A stretch of 64,000 bases of DNA from Corynebacterium aurimucosum ATCC 700975 (GTDB lineage: Bacteria; Actinomycetota; Actinomycetes; Mycobacteriales; Mycobacteriaceae): assembly GCF_000022905.1 (NCBI RefSeq), contig NC_012590.1, positions 2,046,001-2,110,000 on the forward strand, read 5' to 3'. The notes under the pieces are model-generated. The model worked only from the letters and a program-made list of their open reading frames with translations, searched no databases and was not told the origin of the DNA. Shown piece after piece: positions 17,312-27,074 of this stretch. How positions within the stretch are numbered: the stretch's first letter is position 1; each line of letters opens with the position of its first letter. The position numbers and the translations under genes are program-made.

Positions 17312-18216
17312 TAATAGCCTGCCTTCGGGTCAACCAGAGTAGGCAGCTCCTCCCCCGCCGCGAAAGCCTTGGCCACCTTGATGGTGTGCGCGCCAATCTT
17401 CTCACGCACGGAGCGCTGCGTATTAGCAATGTGCGGGGTAATAACCACGCGCTTATCCTGCCACAGCGGGTGATCCTCTGGCAGCGGTTCAGGGTCGGTG
17501 ACGTCGAGTGCCCCACCCGCGATCTCCCCTGCCTCCAGTGCCGCAACGAGGTCCTCGGTCTTGATGAGCGGGCCGCGGCCCACGTTAACCACCACGGCAT
17601 GCTCCGGCATCTGCTTAAAAGCCTCCGCGTCCACCATGTGGCGGGTCTCCGGGGTCAGCGGAGCGATAAGGACGAAGTAATCTGCCTTCGGCCACACCTT
17701 CTCCACCTGGGAAATCGGGTAGGTCTCCTCCGCACCCTCGACCGGGTTGCCGGAGCGGTTGACCGCGATGAGGCGCGGCCCGAAACCGGAGAGCATGCTG
17801 ATCAGACGCTTGCCAATGCCACCCGCACCAATAATGGCCACCGTCTTATCGTCGTAGAGATAGGAAGTGTGCGCCTCCATCTCTGCATAGGAATCAAACG
17901 TGCCGTTGACGCGGCGGTGCGCGTGCAGCTGCGCCAAAAGCAGCGCGATGGTGGATTCCGCCACCGTGTTGTCATAGACGCCGGCGGCGTTCGACCACGG
18001 CACGGTGGTCGTCTTCATAGCATCCAAGACATGATCCACGCCCGCCGAAGGAATCTGCACAAAACCGATGTTCTCCGGCAGCGGGTCCGGGAAATCAGTG
18101 CCGTTGCCTGTGTAGATGAGGAAGGAGGCTTCATCAAGCGGGGCGCGCTCAAAGCCCGCGGCATCGAGCACCTCGATGGTTTCCTCCCAGGGGTGCGGTT
18201 CGATGGCGTACTTCAT
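17311..18216 (-). CDS. D-isomer-specific 2-hydroxyacid dehydrogenase (copy A)
   Basis: A 301-residue NAD(P)-dependent oxidoreductase. The Rossmann motif is IGAGGIGKRLISML near residue 133-146; the C-terminal catalytic His is in VVITPHIAN, with the substrate-binding Arg in LIAPLTPETRHM upstream. The ATG at 18216 (MKYAIEPHPW) is chosen because AAGGAGG lies 6 bases upstream. It follows a paralogue (copy B, 13 bases away) and overlaps the DUF1707 gene by one base. Between proB and proA in corynebacteria a similar gene is usual; two tandem copies here look like a local duplication. Substrate unknown. Confidence 0.9.
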   Translation of the reverse strand: MKYAIEPHPWEETIEVLDAAGFERAPLDEASFLIYTGNGTDFPDPLPENIGFVQIPSAGVDHVLDAMKTTTVPWSNAAGVYDNTVAESTIALLLAQLHAHRRVNGTFDSYAEMEAHTSYLYDDKTVAIIGAGGIGKRLISMLSGFGPRLIAVNRSGNPVEGAEETYPISQVEKVWPKADYFVLIAPLTPETRHMVDAEAFKQMPEHAVVVNVGRGPLIKTEDLVAALEAGEIAGGALDVTDPEPLPEDHPLWQDKRVVITPHIANTQRSVREKIGAHTIKVAKAFAAGEELPTLVDPKAGY

Positions 18217-18229
18217 GAACATCCTCCTT

Positions 18230-19159
18230 TTAGTAGCCGGCGTCCGGGTCGACGCGCGTGGGCATTTCTTCGCCGCGCTCCCACGCGGCGGCGTTGGCAT
18301 TGAAGATAGCACCCAAGTGGTACTGGGCCACGTGATCCGAGGCCGCCATGTGCGGGGTCAGCGTGGCGTTGGGGAGATCATAAAGCGGGTGGCCATCCGG
18401 AAGCGGCTCCGGATCCATGACCTCAAGGCCCGCTCCGGCAATCTCGCCCGTGCGCAGTGCGTCCACGAGATCATCAGTCACCACGGTGCTGCCGCGGCCG
18501 ACGTTGATAAACACCGCCGAGCGCTTCATGGCGCGGAACACTGCGGCATCAAAGAGAGCTTCCGTGGCGGCCGTCGCTGGCAGGATACTCACCACGAAAT
18601 CCGCCTCGCCCCATGCTTCGTCGATGCGCTCGATGGGCAGTGTTGCGTCCGCGCCGTCCACTGGGCGGCCCGAGCGGTTCACCGCAGTGATATGCGCGCC
18701 GAAGGGCGCGAGGTAGGCCATGAGCTGCTTTCCGATGCCTCCCGCGCCCACGATGAGCACGCGCGTTGGCCCCTGCTGCTCATAGAGCCAAGCCTGGGAT
18801 TCATCGAGTTCACGCGCCACCGACCACGACTTCGCCAGGGCGAAAGCCTTGTGGTGGTGCGCCTGGGAGAGCATGAGCCCCAGCGCGGATTCCGCCACGG
18901 GCTTGGCAAAAGCGCCGGCGGAGTTGCACCACGGCAGGCCATCCCGCCGGATGAGCCCGGCCTCGATATGGCGGTTCACCCCAGTGAAGCAGTATTGCAC
19001 CCACTGGATGTTCTCCGGAATCTCCGGGGTCTGCGCCGGATCGGAGGCGGTGTTCACAAAGACCTCCGCCTCCTCCAAGCTCCCGACACGCTGGTGCCCG
19101 GCAGCATCGATATCTGCCACGGTTGCTGCCCACACGTCGGGGCCCATGAAATAACGCAT
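18230..19159 (-). CDS. D-isomer-specific 2-hydroxyacid dehydrogenase (copy B)
   Basis: A 309-residue paralogue of the following gene. It has the Rossmann motif VGAGGIGKQLMAYL, the SILPATAATEALF segment where the catalytic Arg is normally found but here reads Thr-Glu, and the C-terminal His in LTPHMAAS. The ATG overlaps the proB stop (TAATG), so it is translationally coupled to proB. Copies A and B share the C-terminal GEE(L/M)PTxVDPxAGY ending, direct evidence of duplication. The apparent lack of the usual Arg (copy A has PETRH) may mean changed substrate or weak activity. Confidence 0.87.
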   Translation of the reverse strand: MRYFMGPDVWAATVADIDAAGHQRVGSLEEAEVFVNTASDPAQTPEIPENIQWVQYCFTGVNRHIEAGLIRRDGLPWCNSAGAFAKPVAESALGLMLSQAHHHKAFALAKSWSVARELDESQAWLYEQQGPTRVLIVGAGGIGKQLMAYLAPFGAHITAVNRSGRPVDGADATLPIERIDEAWGEADFVVSILPATAATEALFDAAVFRAMKRSAVFINVGRGSTVVTDDLVDALRTGEIAGAGLEVMDPEPLPDGHPLYDLPNATLTPHMAASDHVAQYHLGAIFNANAAAWERGEEMPTRVDPDAGY

Positions 19160-20391
19160 TAAATTCGGGAGGCGAAGTTGGACAGGTAATCAGCGTGAAC
19201 AACGGGGCGGCGCATATCCTCCGGGAGCTCCTCGGTTTGCTTGCCCAGCAGGTTGTGCAGCGTGGTGGAGTCATAGCCCACCTCGCCGCGTCCGATGACC
19301 TGGCCCTTGGGGCCCATGATGTCCACGATCTCGCCGGCGTTGAACTCGCCCTTAATGTCGGTAATGCCCACGGCCAGCAGGGAGTTTCCGCCGCGGACCA
19401 CGGCCTCCATGGCGCCCTCGTCGAGGCGCAAGGAGCCGCCGGTATCCGCGCAGTAGAGCGCCCAGAACTTCCATGCGGACAGGCGGCGCTCCTCGCGGGT
19501 GTGGAAGACGGTGCCGACGGAGGCGTCGTCAAGCGCCTGCCCGATGTTATCCGCCGAGGTCAACAGCACCGGGATGCCGCCGCGCGTGGCCAGGCGGGCA
19601 GCGGAGACCTTCGTGGCCATGCCGCCGGTGCCGACCTTGCCGCCATCGCCGGCCACGACCGCCTTGAGGTCCTTGCCGGTGCGCACCTCCTCCACGAACT
19701 TGGCGTCCGGCTCGGCCGGGTTCTTGTCGTAGAGGCCGTCCACGTCGGAGAAGAGGAAGAGGGCATCCGCGCCGACCAGGTTGGCCACGAGCGCGGAAAG
19801 GCGGTCGTTATCGCCGAAGTGCATCTCGGAGGTGGCCACAGTGTCGTTCTCGTTGACGATGGGCACCGTGCGCATCTGGCGCAGGCGGTCAATGGTGCGC
19901 TGGGCGTTGCGGGCGCGATCGCGCTTGCCGACGTCCGACGCAGTCAGCAGCACCTGCCCAATGGTGCGGTTGTAGCGGGCAAAGGACACGCCCCACTCGT
20001 AGGCGAGGTGGACCTGACCCACCGCGGCAGCTGCCTGCTTGGTGGCCAAATCGGTGGGGCGCGTGGTCAGGCCCAGCGGGCCCATGCCCGCGGCCACCGC
20101 ACCGGAGGAGACAATGATGATGTCCGAGACATTCATGCGGGCGCACACGGCATCGACGATCTTGTCGATCTTCTCAGTCGAGGTCACGAAGTCATCGCGC
20201 GTCAGCGAGGAGGAGCCGATCTTGATGACGATGCGCTTGGCTTTGGAGATCTCCTCACGCAGGGGTGAGGAGAAGCCGCTGGATTTTTCCGATAGCGTGG
20301 TCGTCTCCGGATAGTCCATATCCGGGGTTGGCCCCTCGAAGGGTTCGAGGGGAAGAGGATAGTCGATCTGGTTGTCGTGTTCGGATGACAT
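19159..20391 (-). CDS. proB: Glutamate 5-kinase
   Basis: ProB phosphorylates glutamate to gamma-glutamyl phosphate, committing carbon to proline. The kinase domain starts at about residue 52 with [25 protein letters not shown] and NENDTVAT follow, and a C-terminal PUA domain begins about residue 320 ([25 protein letters not shown]). At 410 residues it is about 40 longer than many ProB proteins because of an acidic N-terminal extension; a shorter start is possible but no better site is evident. It is 19 bases after obgE and is coupled to the dehydrogenase gene. Confidence 0.96.
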   Translation of the reverse strand: MSSEHDNQIDYPLPLEPFEGPTPDMDYPETTTLSEKSSGFSSPLREEISKAKRIVIKIGSSSLTRDDFVTSTEKIDKIVDAVCARMNVSDIIIVSSGAVAAGMGPLGLTTRPTDLATKQAAAAVGQVHLAYEWGVSFARYNRTIGQVLLTASDVGKRDRARNAQRTIDRLRQMRTVPIVNENDTVATSEMHFGDNDRLSALVANLVGADALFLFSDVDGLYDKNPAEPDAKFVEEVRTGKDLKAVVAGDGGKVGTGGMATKVSAARLATRGGIPVLLTSADNIGQALDDASVGTVFHTREERRLSAWKFWALYCADTGGSLRLDEGAMEAVVRGGNSLLAVGITDIKGEFNAGEIVDIMGPKGQVIGRGEVGYDSTTLHNLLGKQTEELPEDMRRPVVHADYLSNFASRI

Positions 20392-20410
20392 ACCGGCTCA
20401 GTATACCGGG

Positions 20411-21937
20411 CTAGCCCTGCCAGCGATCGCGGTTTGCGGACTCGCGCGTGACCTCTCCATCTGTGCCAAAGTCGAACTCGTCCACGAGGCCGCGGCGTGC
20501 CTGGGAGGCGCGCTTGCGCTCGGCCGCGGAGACTCGCTCGGTGCTCATGAGGCGACCATCCTGGCCGCGGCCAGCATCGGTAGCGCGGCCACCAGCCATA
20601 GGTTCGTACTCGAAGGTGATATCCCCGATGGTCACCGGGCAGCCTTCCTGCGCGCCTTGGCGGTGCAGTTCCTCTTCGACGCCGGCCTTGGCCAAACGGT
20701 CCGCGAGGTAGCCCACGGCCTCGTCGTTTTCGAAGTCGGTCTGGCGGATCCAGCGGTCGATCTTGTCGCCCTCGACAATGAAGCCGCCTTCCACCTCGGG
20801 GTCTGGGGTGACGGTGAAGTCGGCGAACCTGCCCTTCTTCTTGCCCACGGACTTGGGCTGAATGATGGTGTGGTTCTTGTCCGCGGCGACCTTAGGCTGG
20901 GCCTTGCGGTGCTCGTTGACCATCTCCATGAGCTTGTATTTGAGTGGGTCAAGGCCCTTGCGCGCGACGGCGGAAATGGTGAAGACCGGCCAGCCATACT
21001 TCTCCTCGAGGTCACCCTTGACGAACTCCGCCAACTCTTCGGCCTCAGGAACGTCTGCCTTGTTGAGAATGATGACGCGCGGGCGCTCTCGTAGATCACC
21101 CAGTCCGGTGTCCTGCTCCAGCAGCTCTTGGTACTTGGCCAGCTCGGTCTCCAGCGCCTCGATATCGGAAAGCGGATCGCGGCCCGGCTCAATGGAGGCG
21201 GTGTCCACCACGTGAGCGAGCACCGCGGTGCGCTCGATGTGACGCAAGAAGTCGAGACCCAAGCCCTTGCCCTCGGCGGCCCCTGGGATCAGGCCCGGAA
21301 CATCCGCCATGGTGAAAGACTCATGGCCCATGTCCACCACGCCCAGGTTGGGCTGGAGGGTGGTGAAAGGATAATCACCGATCTTCGGCTTGGCCGCCGA
21401 GAGCACCGAAATGAGCGAGGACTTACCCGCAGAGGGGAATCCGACGAGGCCGACGTCCGCCATAGACTTCAGCTCCAAGATGAGATCGCGCGCCTCACCC
21501 GGTTCTCCCTGCAGCGCAAAGCCCGGGGCCTTGCGGGCTGCGGAGGCCAGTGCTGCGTTGCCAAGTCCGCCGAATCCACCCTCCGCGGCCACGAAGCGGG
21601 TTCCCGGGACCGTGAGGTCCGCGAGCATCTCCCCATCCTCGGTGTAGACCACGGTGCCTGCCGGTACCTCCAGGATGAGGTCCTTACCGCGCGCACCGTT
21701 GCGCCAGTCGCCAGCACCGTTGCCGCCGCGCTCGGACTTGATGTGCGGGCGGTAGTGGAAGTCCATCAGTGTATGGATTTGGGTTGAGACCTCCAGCAGG
21801 ATGTCTCCGCCGTGGCCGCCGTTGCCGCCATCGGGCCCGCCGAGCGGTTTGAACTTTTCGCGGTGAACGGAGGCGCAGCCGTGTCCGCCGTCGCCTGCCT
21901 GCAGGTGCAAAACCACTCGGTCAATGAATCGTGCCAT
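20411..21937 (-). CDS. obgE: GTPase ObgE/CgtA
   Basis: Obg GTPases act in 50S ribosome assembly and stress signalling. The 508-residue protein has the glycine-rich Obg domain (1-158, [17 protein letters not shown]), the G domain ([10 protein letters not shown] near 168, DVPGLI near 215, NKAD near 292) and the C-terminal OCT domain found in Gram-positive members, followed by a variable tail. The ATG giving [12 protein letters not shown] at 21937 is the family start; an upstream in-frame codon adds nine residues without support. It is downstream of rplU-rpmA, the usual arrangement, but a terminator stands between rpmA and obgE. Confidence 0.97.
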   Translation of the reverse strand: MARFIDRVVLHLQAGDGGHGCASVHREKFKPLGGPDGGNGGHGGDILLEVSTQIHTLMDFHYRPHIKSERGGNGAGDWRNGARGKDLILEVPAGTVVYTEDGEMLADLTVPGTRFVAAEGGFGGLGNAALASAARKAPGFALQGEPGEARDLILELKSMADVGLVGFPSAGKSSLISVLSAAKPKIGDYPFTTLQPNLGVVDMGHESFTMADVPGLIPGAAEGKGLGLDFLRHIERTAVLAHVVDTASIEPGRDPLSDIEALETELAKYQELLEQDTGLGDLRERPRVIILNKADVPEAEELAEFVKGDLEEKYGWPVFTISAVARKGLDPLKYKLMEMVNEHRKAQPKVAADKNHTIIQPKSVGKKKGRFADFTVTPDPEVEGGFIVEGDKIDRWIRQTDFENDEAVGYLADRLAKAGVEEELHRQGAQEGCPVTIGDITFEYEPMAGGRATDAGRGQDGRLMSTERVSAAERKRASQARRGLVDEFDFGTDGEVTRESANRDRWQG

Positions 21938-22058
21938 GCCCGCTAGTCTAACGGTTCCTGGCATACCGTCCTAGTTGAGCGCTGCCGGGGATCTGAAGCC
22001 AACGCCCCTTTAGTTTTCTCCACGCTCTCCCGCCAAGCCGACCGCGTGAAAACGACAA

Positions 22059-22083
22059 AATCCCGAGCAAAAAGCTCGGGATT
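22059..22083 (-). terminator. Intrinsic terminator after rpmA
   Basis: A 10-bp stem (AATCCCGAGC / GCTCGGGATT) around five bases, followed on the minus strand by TTTTGTCGTTTT. It ends the rplU-rpmA transcript. The tail TTTTGTCGTTT also follows the ndk hairpin at 28668-28688. Confidence 0.85.
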
Positions 22084-22097
22084 AAGCCATGAAGCTC

Positions 22098-22376
22098 TTA
22101 GGCAGTAGCTTCTGCAGCAGCCTCTTCAGCCGGAACGATGTTGACCAGACGACGGCCACGCTTGACGCCGAACTCAACAGAGCCTGCAGCGAGAGCGAAC
22201 AGGGTATCGTCGCCGCCGCGACCAACGTTCTCACCCGGGTGGAACTTGGTGCCGCGCTGACGCACGATGATCTCGCCGGCCTTAACCTGCTGACCACCGA
22301 AGCGCTTGACGCCGAGACGCTTGGACTCGGAATCGCGACCGTTGCTGGAGCTGGAAGCACCCTTCTTGTGTGCCAT
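22098..22376 (-). CDS. rpmA: 50S ribosomal protein L27
   Basis: L27 reaches into the peptidyl transferase centre of the 50S subunit. The 92-residue product begins [16 protein letters not shown], the typical non-cleaved start of actinobacterial L27, and continues with [32 protein letters not shown]-terminal Ala/Glu-rich tail is usual in this group. It lies 43 bases after rplU and is followed by a strong terminator. Confidence 0.97.
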   Translation of the reverse strand: MAHKKGASSSSNGRDSESKRLGVKRFGGQQVKAGEIIVRQRGTKFHPGENVGRGGDDTLFALAAGSVEFGVKRGRRLVNIVPAEEAAAEATA

Positions 22377-22419
22377 GTGGTTTCCCCTCCTTCAGGGATG
22401 AATTAGTGCCGGTTAAGGC

Positions 22420-22725
22420 TTACTTGATACCGGTAATCTTCAGCGTGGTCACCGGCTGACGGTGACCGAGGCGACGCTTGTAACCAGTCTTGTTCTTGTA
22501 CTTGAGGATGTCGATCTTCGGGCCCTTGCCCTGCTCGACAATTTCAGCGGAGACGGAGACCTTCTCCAGGTCTGCGGCCTTCGACTTGACGGTTGCGCCA
22601 TCGACGAGCAGAACCGGGGTGAGAGCAACGGAGGAACCCGGCTCACCCTCGATCTTCTCGACCTTGACGAGGTCACCTTCAGCAACCTTGTACTGCTTTC
22701 CGCCGGTCTTGACGATCGCGTACAT
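22420..22725 (-). CDS. rplU: 50S ribosomal protein L21
   Basis: L21 binds 23S rRNA in the 50S subunit. The 101-residue protein begins [18 protein letters not shown] and ends with the signature [16 protein letters not shown]. An AAGGGG-type ribosome site lies upstream of the ATG. The 200 bases between its start and the end of rne hold the promoter for rplU-rpmA; I see no structured leader that I can name. Confidence 0.97.
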   Translation of the reverse strand: MYAIVKTGGKQYKVAEGDLVKVEKIEGEPGSSVALTPVLLVDGATVKSKAADLEKVSVSAEIVEQGKGPKIDILKYKNKTGYKRRLGHRQPVTTLKITGIK

Positions 22726-22925
22726 AGAGGGCTACCCCTTATCTAAACTCGGCTCGCTAGCAGCTGGGTGGTGCCGCTAACGAATGGACATTGGACAATT
22801 GCGTTCAGATCATAAGCCGCGAGAGACGCGCGAAAACCGCGTTCGTCCCATCCAGCGCATTCATGGTCTAAACAGCGACTGTCAAAGACTACCCCGTGAG
22901 GGGGCGAAAAGGCAAAACGCCTTTT

Positions 22926-25900
22926 CTAGCGCGACCTGCGCCGTGTTACACGACGCCTCCCGCGCCCGCCCTTTCGTGCCTTCGACGCTGTGGTCTGTGC
23001 GGAAGACTCTCGCCGCTGCGCCTCGCTCCCCTGTTCGCGATCATTCGACGCCGGGGTGGACTGGCTCTGTGCCATCTTGCGCACCACTCGGCGGCGGCCG
23101 CGGCTGCGGGTCGCGCGCACGCTCGTGTTCTCGCCCGGCTCCGCACCCTTGCGCTCAGCCTTGGCCTCCTTCTTAGAGGTGGCTAGTTGAGCGTCCTTTG
23201 CTGAGGTCTCGTCCTGCGCGAAGTCTTCACGCTTCGGGCGAATATCCGAACGGGAGTTTCCGCGCGTGCGGCGCTTGCGGCGCGGTGACTTCTCAAAAGC
23301 CTCGACGGCCTCTTCATAGGTCTGCTCCGAGCGCTGCGGGGATGCCTTTTCCGCATCGGCGTGCTCATCGCGCTTGCCGTGCTTCGCGCGCGAGCCCTCA
23401 CTCGTCTCTTCGCGCTGTGGCTCCCGGAAGGTACGCGTTGCCCGGCGCGGCTTGCGCGAGCGCTTCGCCTTCGACTTCGGCTTCGGCTTCGAGCGTTTCG
23501 CGTCCAGGCTTTCCGCTACGGCATAGCCAATGGAAGCGCTATCCGGGGTCTCCGGCTCGTCCTCGTCGACGACGACCACGTTGGCCACGAGCTCCTCCAA
23601 GGAGGAGTCGTCGTCGCGCGAAGTTTCCTTTTCTGTGGCAGTTTCGTGCTCGGCGGCGGCGTCCTCATCGTCGCGGTGCATACGGACGGCGGCCGGGTGC
23701 TTCTTCGGATCGCGCTGCGGTGCACGGCGTTCCTTACGGCCGCGGCGCTGCGGCTTCGAGTTCTCCTCCTCGGGGTCCTCATCAACCGGGTACTCGTGAA
23801 TGATGATGCCCCGGCCATGGCAGGCCTCGCACTCGGTGGAGAAAGTCTCGATGAGGCCGGTGCCCACGCGCTTGCGCGTCATCTGCACCAAGCCCAGTGA
23901 GGTGACCTCAGAAACCTGGTGACGAGTCCGGTCGCGTCCCAGCGCTTCCTTGAGGCGGCGCAGCACAAGGTCCTGGTTTTCCGGCAGCACCATGTCGATG
24001 AAGTCCACGACGATCATGCCGCCGATATCGCGCAGGCGCATCTGGCGCACGATCTCCTCGGCTGCTTCGAGGTTATTGCGGGTCACCGTCTCCTCGAGGT
24101 TGCCGCCGGAGCCGGTGAACTTGCCCGTGTTGACGTCAATGACCGTCATGGCCTCCGTCCGGTCAATAACGAGCGTTCCCCCCGACGGCAGCCAGACCTT
24201 GCGGCCGAGAGCCTTCTGCAGCTGCTCATCGATGCGGTAGGCGCTAAAGGCATCCTCACCATCGTGCTCGCGCGCGTCATAGCGCACCACGCGGTCGGCC
24301 AAGTCATGCGCCATGGAATCCACGTAGGCGCTGACCGTGTTGTAGGAACGCTTACCATCCACCACCAAGGTGCTGAAGTCCTCATTAAAGAGGTCGCGCA
24401 CCACTTTGATGAGCAGATCCGGCTCTTCATATAGGGTAACCGGCTTGGCACCCTTCGTTGCCTTTTCATGCGCGGCGCGGGCGCTGATGTCCTCCCACAG
24501 GGAGTGCAGGCGGTTGACGTCGGAGGCAATGTCCTCCTCCGACACGTTTTCCGCGGCCGTGCGGATGATGGCGCCGCCATCCCCTGGGATGACGCGCTCC
24601 AGAATGCCCTTGAGGCGCTTGCGCTCCGGTGCCGGCAGCTTGCGGGAGATTCCCGCGCTGCGCCCGCCGGGAACGTACACCAGGAAGCGACCGGCCAGGG
24701 AGATCTGGGTGGTCAAACGTGCGCCCTTATGACCGATGGGGTCCTTGGCCACCTGGACGAGAACCTGATCACCAGACTTCAAGGCGTTTTCTACCTTGCG
24801 GCTGCGCCCACCAATCCCCAAGGCCCGCCAGTCGATGTCGCCCGCGTACAACACACCGTTTCGGCCCTGTCCGATATCCACGAAGGCCGCCTCCATCGAA
24901 GGCAAGACATTCTGCACACGGCCCAAGTAGATATTGCCTATCTGGGACGGGTGCGTTTCGGTCGTGACGAAGTGTTCGACCAAAAGGTCATCCTCCAACA
25001 CGCCGACCTGCGTGATGATGCCCGCGCCGTCGGTGCGTTGTTTATCGCGCACCACCATGGTGCGCTCGACGGATTCGCGGCGAGCCAGGAACTCCGCTTG
25101 GGAGACAATGTGCTGGCGCTCCCGGCCTTTCTCCCGCAGCTCCGCGCGGCGACGGCGCTGTGCCTCGATGCGGGTCGAGCCCTTAATCGCCTTCGGTTCT
25201 TCGATGTGCTCGACTTCCTCACGGGCGGACCCACGGCCTTCTGCTCCGCGGCCACGGGAGGTGCCGCGGCTGCCGCGCCGACGACCGCACGGCTGGCTTA
25301 CCGGCGCTGTATCCTCCTCGGATTCCTCCTCGCGCTCTTCTGGCTTCTGACGCTTGGACAGCGGCGTGATCTTCGGCGCCATGAAGACTGGCGCAAAGTC
25401 GTACACGTCTGGGTCTTCCTCCGCCATCGGGGTGATCAGCGGGGTAAGGTCGTCGTCCTCCTCGTCGCTATCACCGGCCTCGGCGAGCGCCTCGTGCAGC
25501 ATTTCGGCATCGACTTTGTCGACGATCTGCGAAATCTCGTTATCAACGTTCTTACGCACGCGCTCGCGCAGCTTCTCTTCCTCCTCGCTCAGCTGCTCCG
25601 GTTGCGCGGCCTGCTCAGCATCCTGTGCCGGCGCGGCTTCCTGGAACTCCCCCGCGCCGTCCGGTTGCGCAGCAGACTCTTCCGGTGTGGGTTCCTCTGT
25701 CTGCTCCTTCGACTCAGCCTTCTTGCCTGCCTTGCTCACGCGTTTGACCGCGCGCTTCGCGCGCTTCTTCTTGACGGTCTTCGTGGGCTTGTCCTCTGCC
25801 GAACCCTCCGGCTGGTCGGCGTCCTCGGCCACGACCTGGTTGCCCTCGGCTGCGGCCGGCTCGGGGGTTTCGGTGGCGGGTACGAGGGCGTCGATAAGCT

Positions 25901-26114
25901 GGCCCACCTCTTCCGGGGTCAGCGAGGACTGCGCAGACTTCTTAATTCCCATCTGTGCGAACTGAGCCACCAGTTCCTTGGAGGCCACGCCCACCTGTTT
26001 AGCCAGGGCATAGAGGCGGGTTTTGGGGGCGAGCGCCTCGCGGTCAATCCCCGCTACAGCTGCGGCCAACGTCGATTCACTACGTGCTTCTTCTGTTTTC
26101 TTCTTGGATGCCAT
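22926..26114 (-). CDS. rne: Ribonuclease E/G
   Basis: Main endoribonuclease of RNA decay and rRNA/tRNA processing. The 1062-residue protein is of the actinobacterial layout: an N-terminal extension (1-340), a catalytic core with S1-like entry GNIYLGRV (393-400) and DIGQGRNG, catalytic aspartates in MTVIDVNTGK (Asp660) and IVVDFIDM (Asp704), the zinc-link Cys pair CEAC (762-765), and a disordered, highly charged tail to the end. Residues 28-76 (KTRLYALAKQVGVASKELV) resemble the small N-terminal domain of translation factor IF-2. The ends are low-complexity Arg/Glu/Lys stretches typical of protein-scaffold regions. Confidence 0.95.
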   Translation of the reverse strand: MASKKKTEEARSESTLAAAVAGIDREALAPKTRLYALAKQVGVASKELVAQFAQMGIKKSAQSSLTPEEVGQLIDALVPATETPEPAAAEGNQVVAEDADQPEGSAEDKPTKTVKKKRAKRAVKRVSKAGKKAESKEQTEEPTPEESAAQPDGAGEFQEAAPAQDAEQAAQPEQLSEEEEKLRERVRKNVDNEISQIVDKVDAEMLHEALAEAGDSDEEDDDLTPLITPMAEEDPDVYDFAPVFMAPKITPLSKRQKPEEREEESEEDTAPVSQPCGRRRGSRGTSRGRGAEGRGSAREEVEHIEEPKAIKGSTRIEAQRRRRAELREKGRERQHIVSQAEFLARRESVERTMVVRDKQRTDGAGIITQVGVLEDDLLVEHFVTTETHPSQIGNIYLGRVQNVLPSMEAAFVDIGQGRNGVLYAGDIDWRALGIGGRSRKVENALKSGDQVLVQVAKDPIGHKGARLTTQISLAGRFLVYVPGGRSAGISRKLPAPERKRLKGILERVIPGDGGAIIRTAAENVSEEDIASDVNRLHSLWEDISARAAHEKATKGAKPVTLYEEPDLLIKVVRDLFNEDFSTLVVDGKRSYNTVSAYVDSMAHDLADRVVRYDAREHDGEDAFSAYRIDEQLQKALGRKVWLPSGGTLVIDRTEAMTVIDVNTGKFTGSGGNLEETVTRNNLEAAEEIVRQMRLRDIGGMIVVDFIDMVLPENQDLVLRRLKEALGRDRTRHQVSEVTSLGLVQMTRKRVGTGLIETFSTECEACHGRGIIIHEYPVDEDPEEENSKPQRRGRKERRAPQRDPKKHPAAVRMHRDDEDAAAEHETATEKETSRDDDSSLEELVANVVVVDEDEPETPDSASIGYAVAESLDAKRSKPKPKSKAKRSRKPRRATRTFREPQREETSEGSRAKHGKRDEHADAEKASPQRSEQTYEEAVEAFEKSPRRKRRTRGNSRSDIRPKREDFAQDETSAKDAQLATSKKEAKAERKGAEPGENTSVRATRSRGRRRVVRKMAQSQSTPASNDREQGSEAQRRESSAQTTASKARKGGRGRRRVTRRRSR

Positions 26115-26270
26115 CAGTGGCTAATCTCCTGAGGTTGTGCTCACCCCGGGCGCAGGTTGCCGCCACACGGTAGTGAGTCTTTGAAAAATTCTCTTCGTCT
26201 TTATTAAATTGTCAGCGCCTTCCATTCTGGCACAGAGCCCAATCGAGGCTCACATGTTAGTATCGCCGCT

Positions 26271-27074
26271 ATGTCCGACAGCGCGCCCACGAACACACCG
26301 GCAGAACGGAAATTACCTAAACAGGCGCCACGTACCGTGGCCCAAGCGCGCGCCCGCAACGAGATTGCGCTGCGGGATATCATCACAGTTGCTGTACCGG
26401 CGGGCATCGCCTCCGGCCTTCGCGCAGTTGACCTTCCCGACCCCTACGCGGTCCCGGTCTATGCGGTGCTTTGGATCGCCATGGCCTACGGCGCCATCCG
26501 CATCATTCGCAGCAAGCCAAAGTTCGTCCAAGCTGCTCAAGAAGAGTACCGGGCGGGCGATTACCCTCTTCTCGCCTACTTTCTACCGGTGCTTGCTATC
26601 TTCTCCCCTCTCATCACTGAGGGAATTAAGTCCACCGGGATTCTCGGCGATATCTCACCCAACCCCATCCTTATCGCCGCTGGACTTACTGCCTTCTCCA
26701 TCCCCGCGTTCATCTTCGGCGGCCGCGCTTTCGGTACCACCTCCTACCGAGTGGGCAAGCGACGCATCAAGGCCATCACCGAACAAGGAAGCCTCGAAGG
26801 CGTCACTCAAGAGAGCATCACCGCGGTAGAAGCTCACCCGGAAGTCCTCAGCGGGCTGGTCGCCGCCGGTGCAGTCACTGGCAATACCACCACCATCCCT
26901 GCACTGGGGCAGCTGCTCGGCTACGAGGAGGGGCTCGAAGAAGAACTCCGTGAACTCGAAGCGGCCGGCGTGGTGAAGCTGCCTGGTTTCATCAAGTGGA
27001 GTGGTGAGCGGACCTTTAACATCACTCTGACCGAATCCGGCGTGCGCAGCATGGACGCTGCACGCACGCGCTAG
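26271..27074 (+). CDS. Membrane protein of unknown function
   Basis: I do not recognise this 267-residue protein. Residues 35-55 are weakly hydrophobic; clear membrane segments lie at about 60-82 (YAVPVYAVLWIAMAYGAIRII), 103-120 (LLAYFLPVLAIFSPLI) and 133-155 (ILIAAGLTAFSIPAFIFGG). The C-terminal 90 residues are soluble and look like a winged-helix or PadR-like fold (GQLLGYEEGLEEELRELEAAGVVKL, then ERTFNITLTESG). It is divergent from rne, with 156 bases between the starts, and converges with the ACR3 gene with a 4-base overlap. A membrane-bound regulator is one possibility, but only an inference. Confidence 0.7.
   Translation: MSDSAPTNTPAERKLPKQAPRTVAQARARNEIALRDIITVAVPAGIASGLRAVDLPDPYAVPVYAVLWIAMAYGAIRIIRSKPKFVQAAQEEYRAGDYPLLAYFLPVLAIFSPLITEGIKSTGILGDISPNPILIAAGLTAFSIPAFIFGGRAFGTTSYRVGKRRIKAITEQGSLEGVTQESITAVEAHPEVLSGLVAAGAVTGNTTTIPALGQLLGYEEGLEEELRELEAAGVVKLPGFIKWSGERTFNITLTESGVRSMDAARTR

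Noticed and set aside
22726-22925. Ribosomal leader or riboswitch before rplU
   Set aside because: I see no conserved structure I can name; only an ordinary promoter region is supported.
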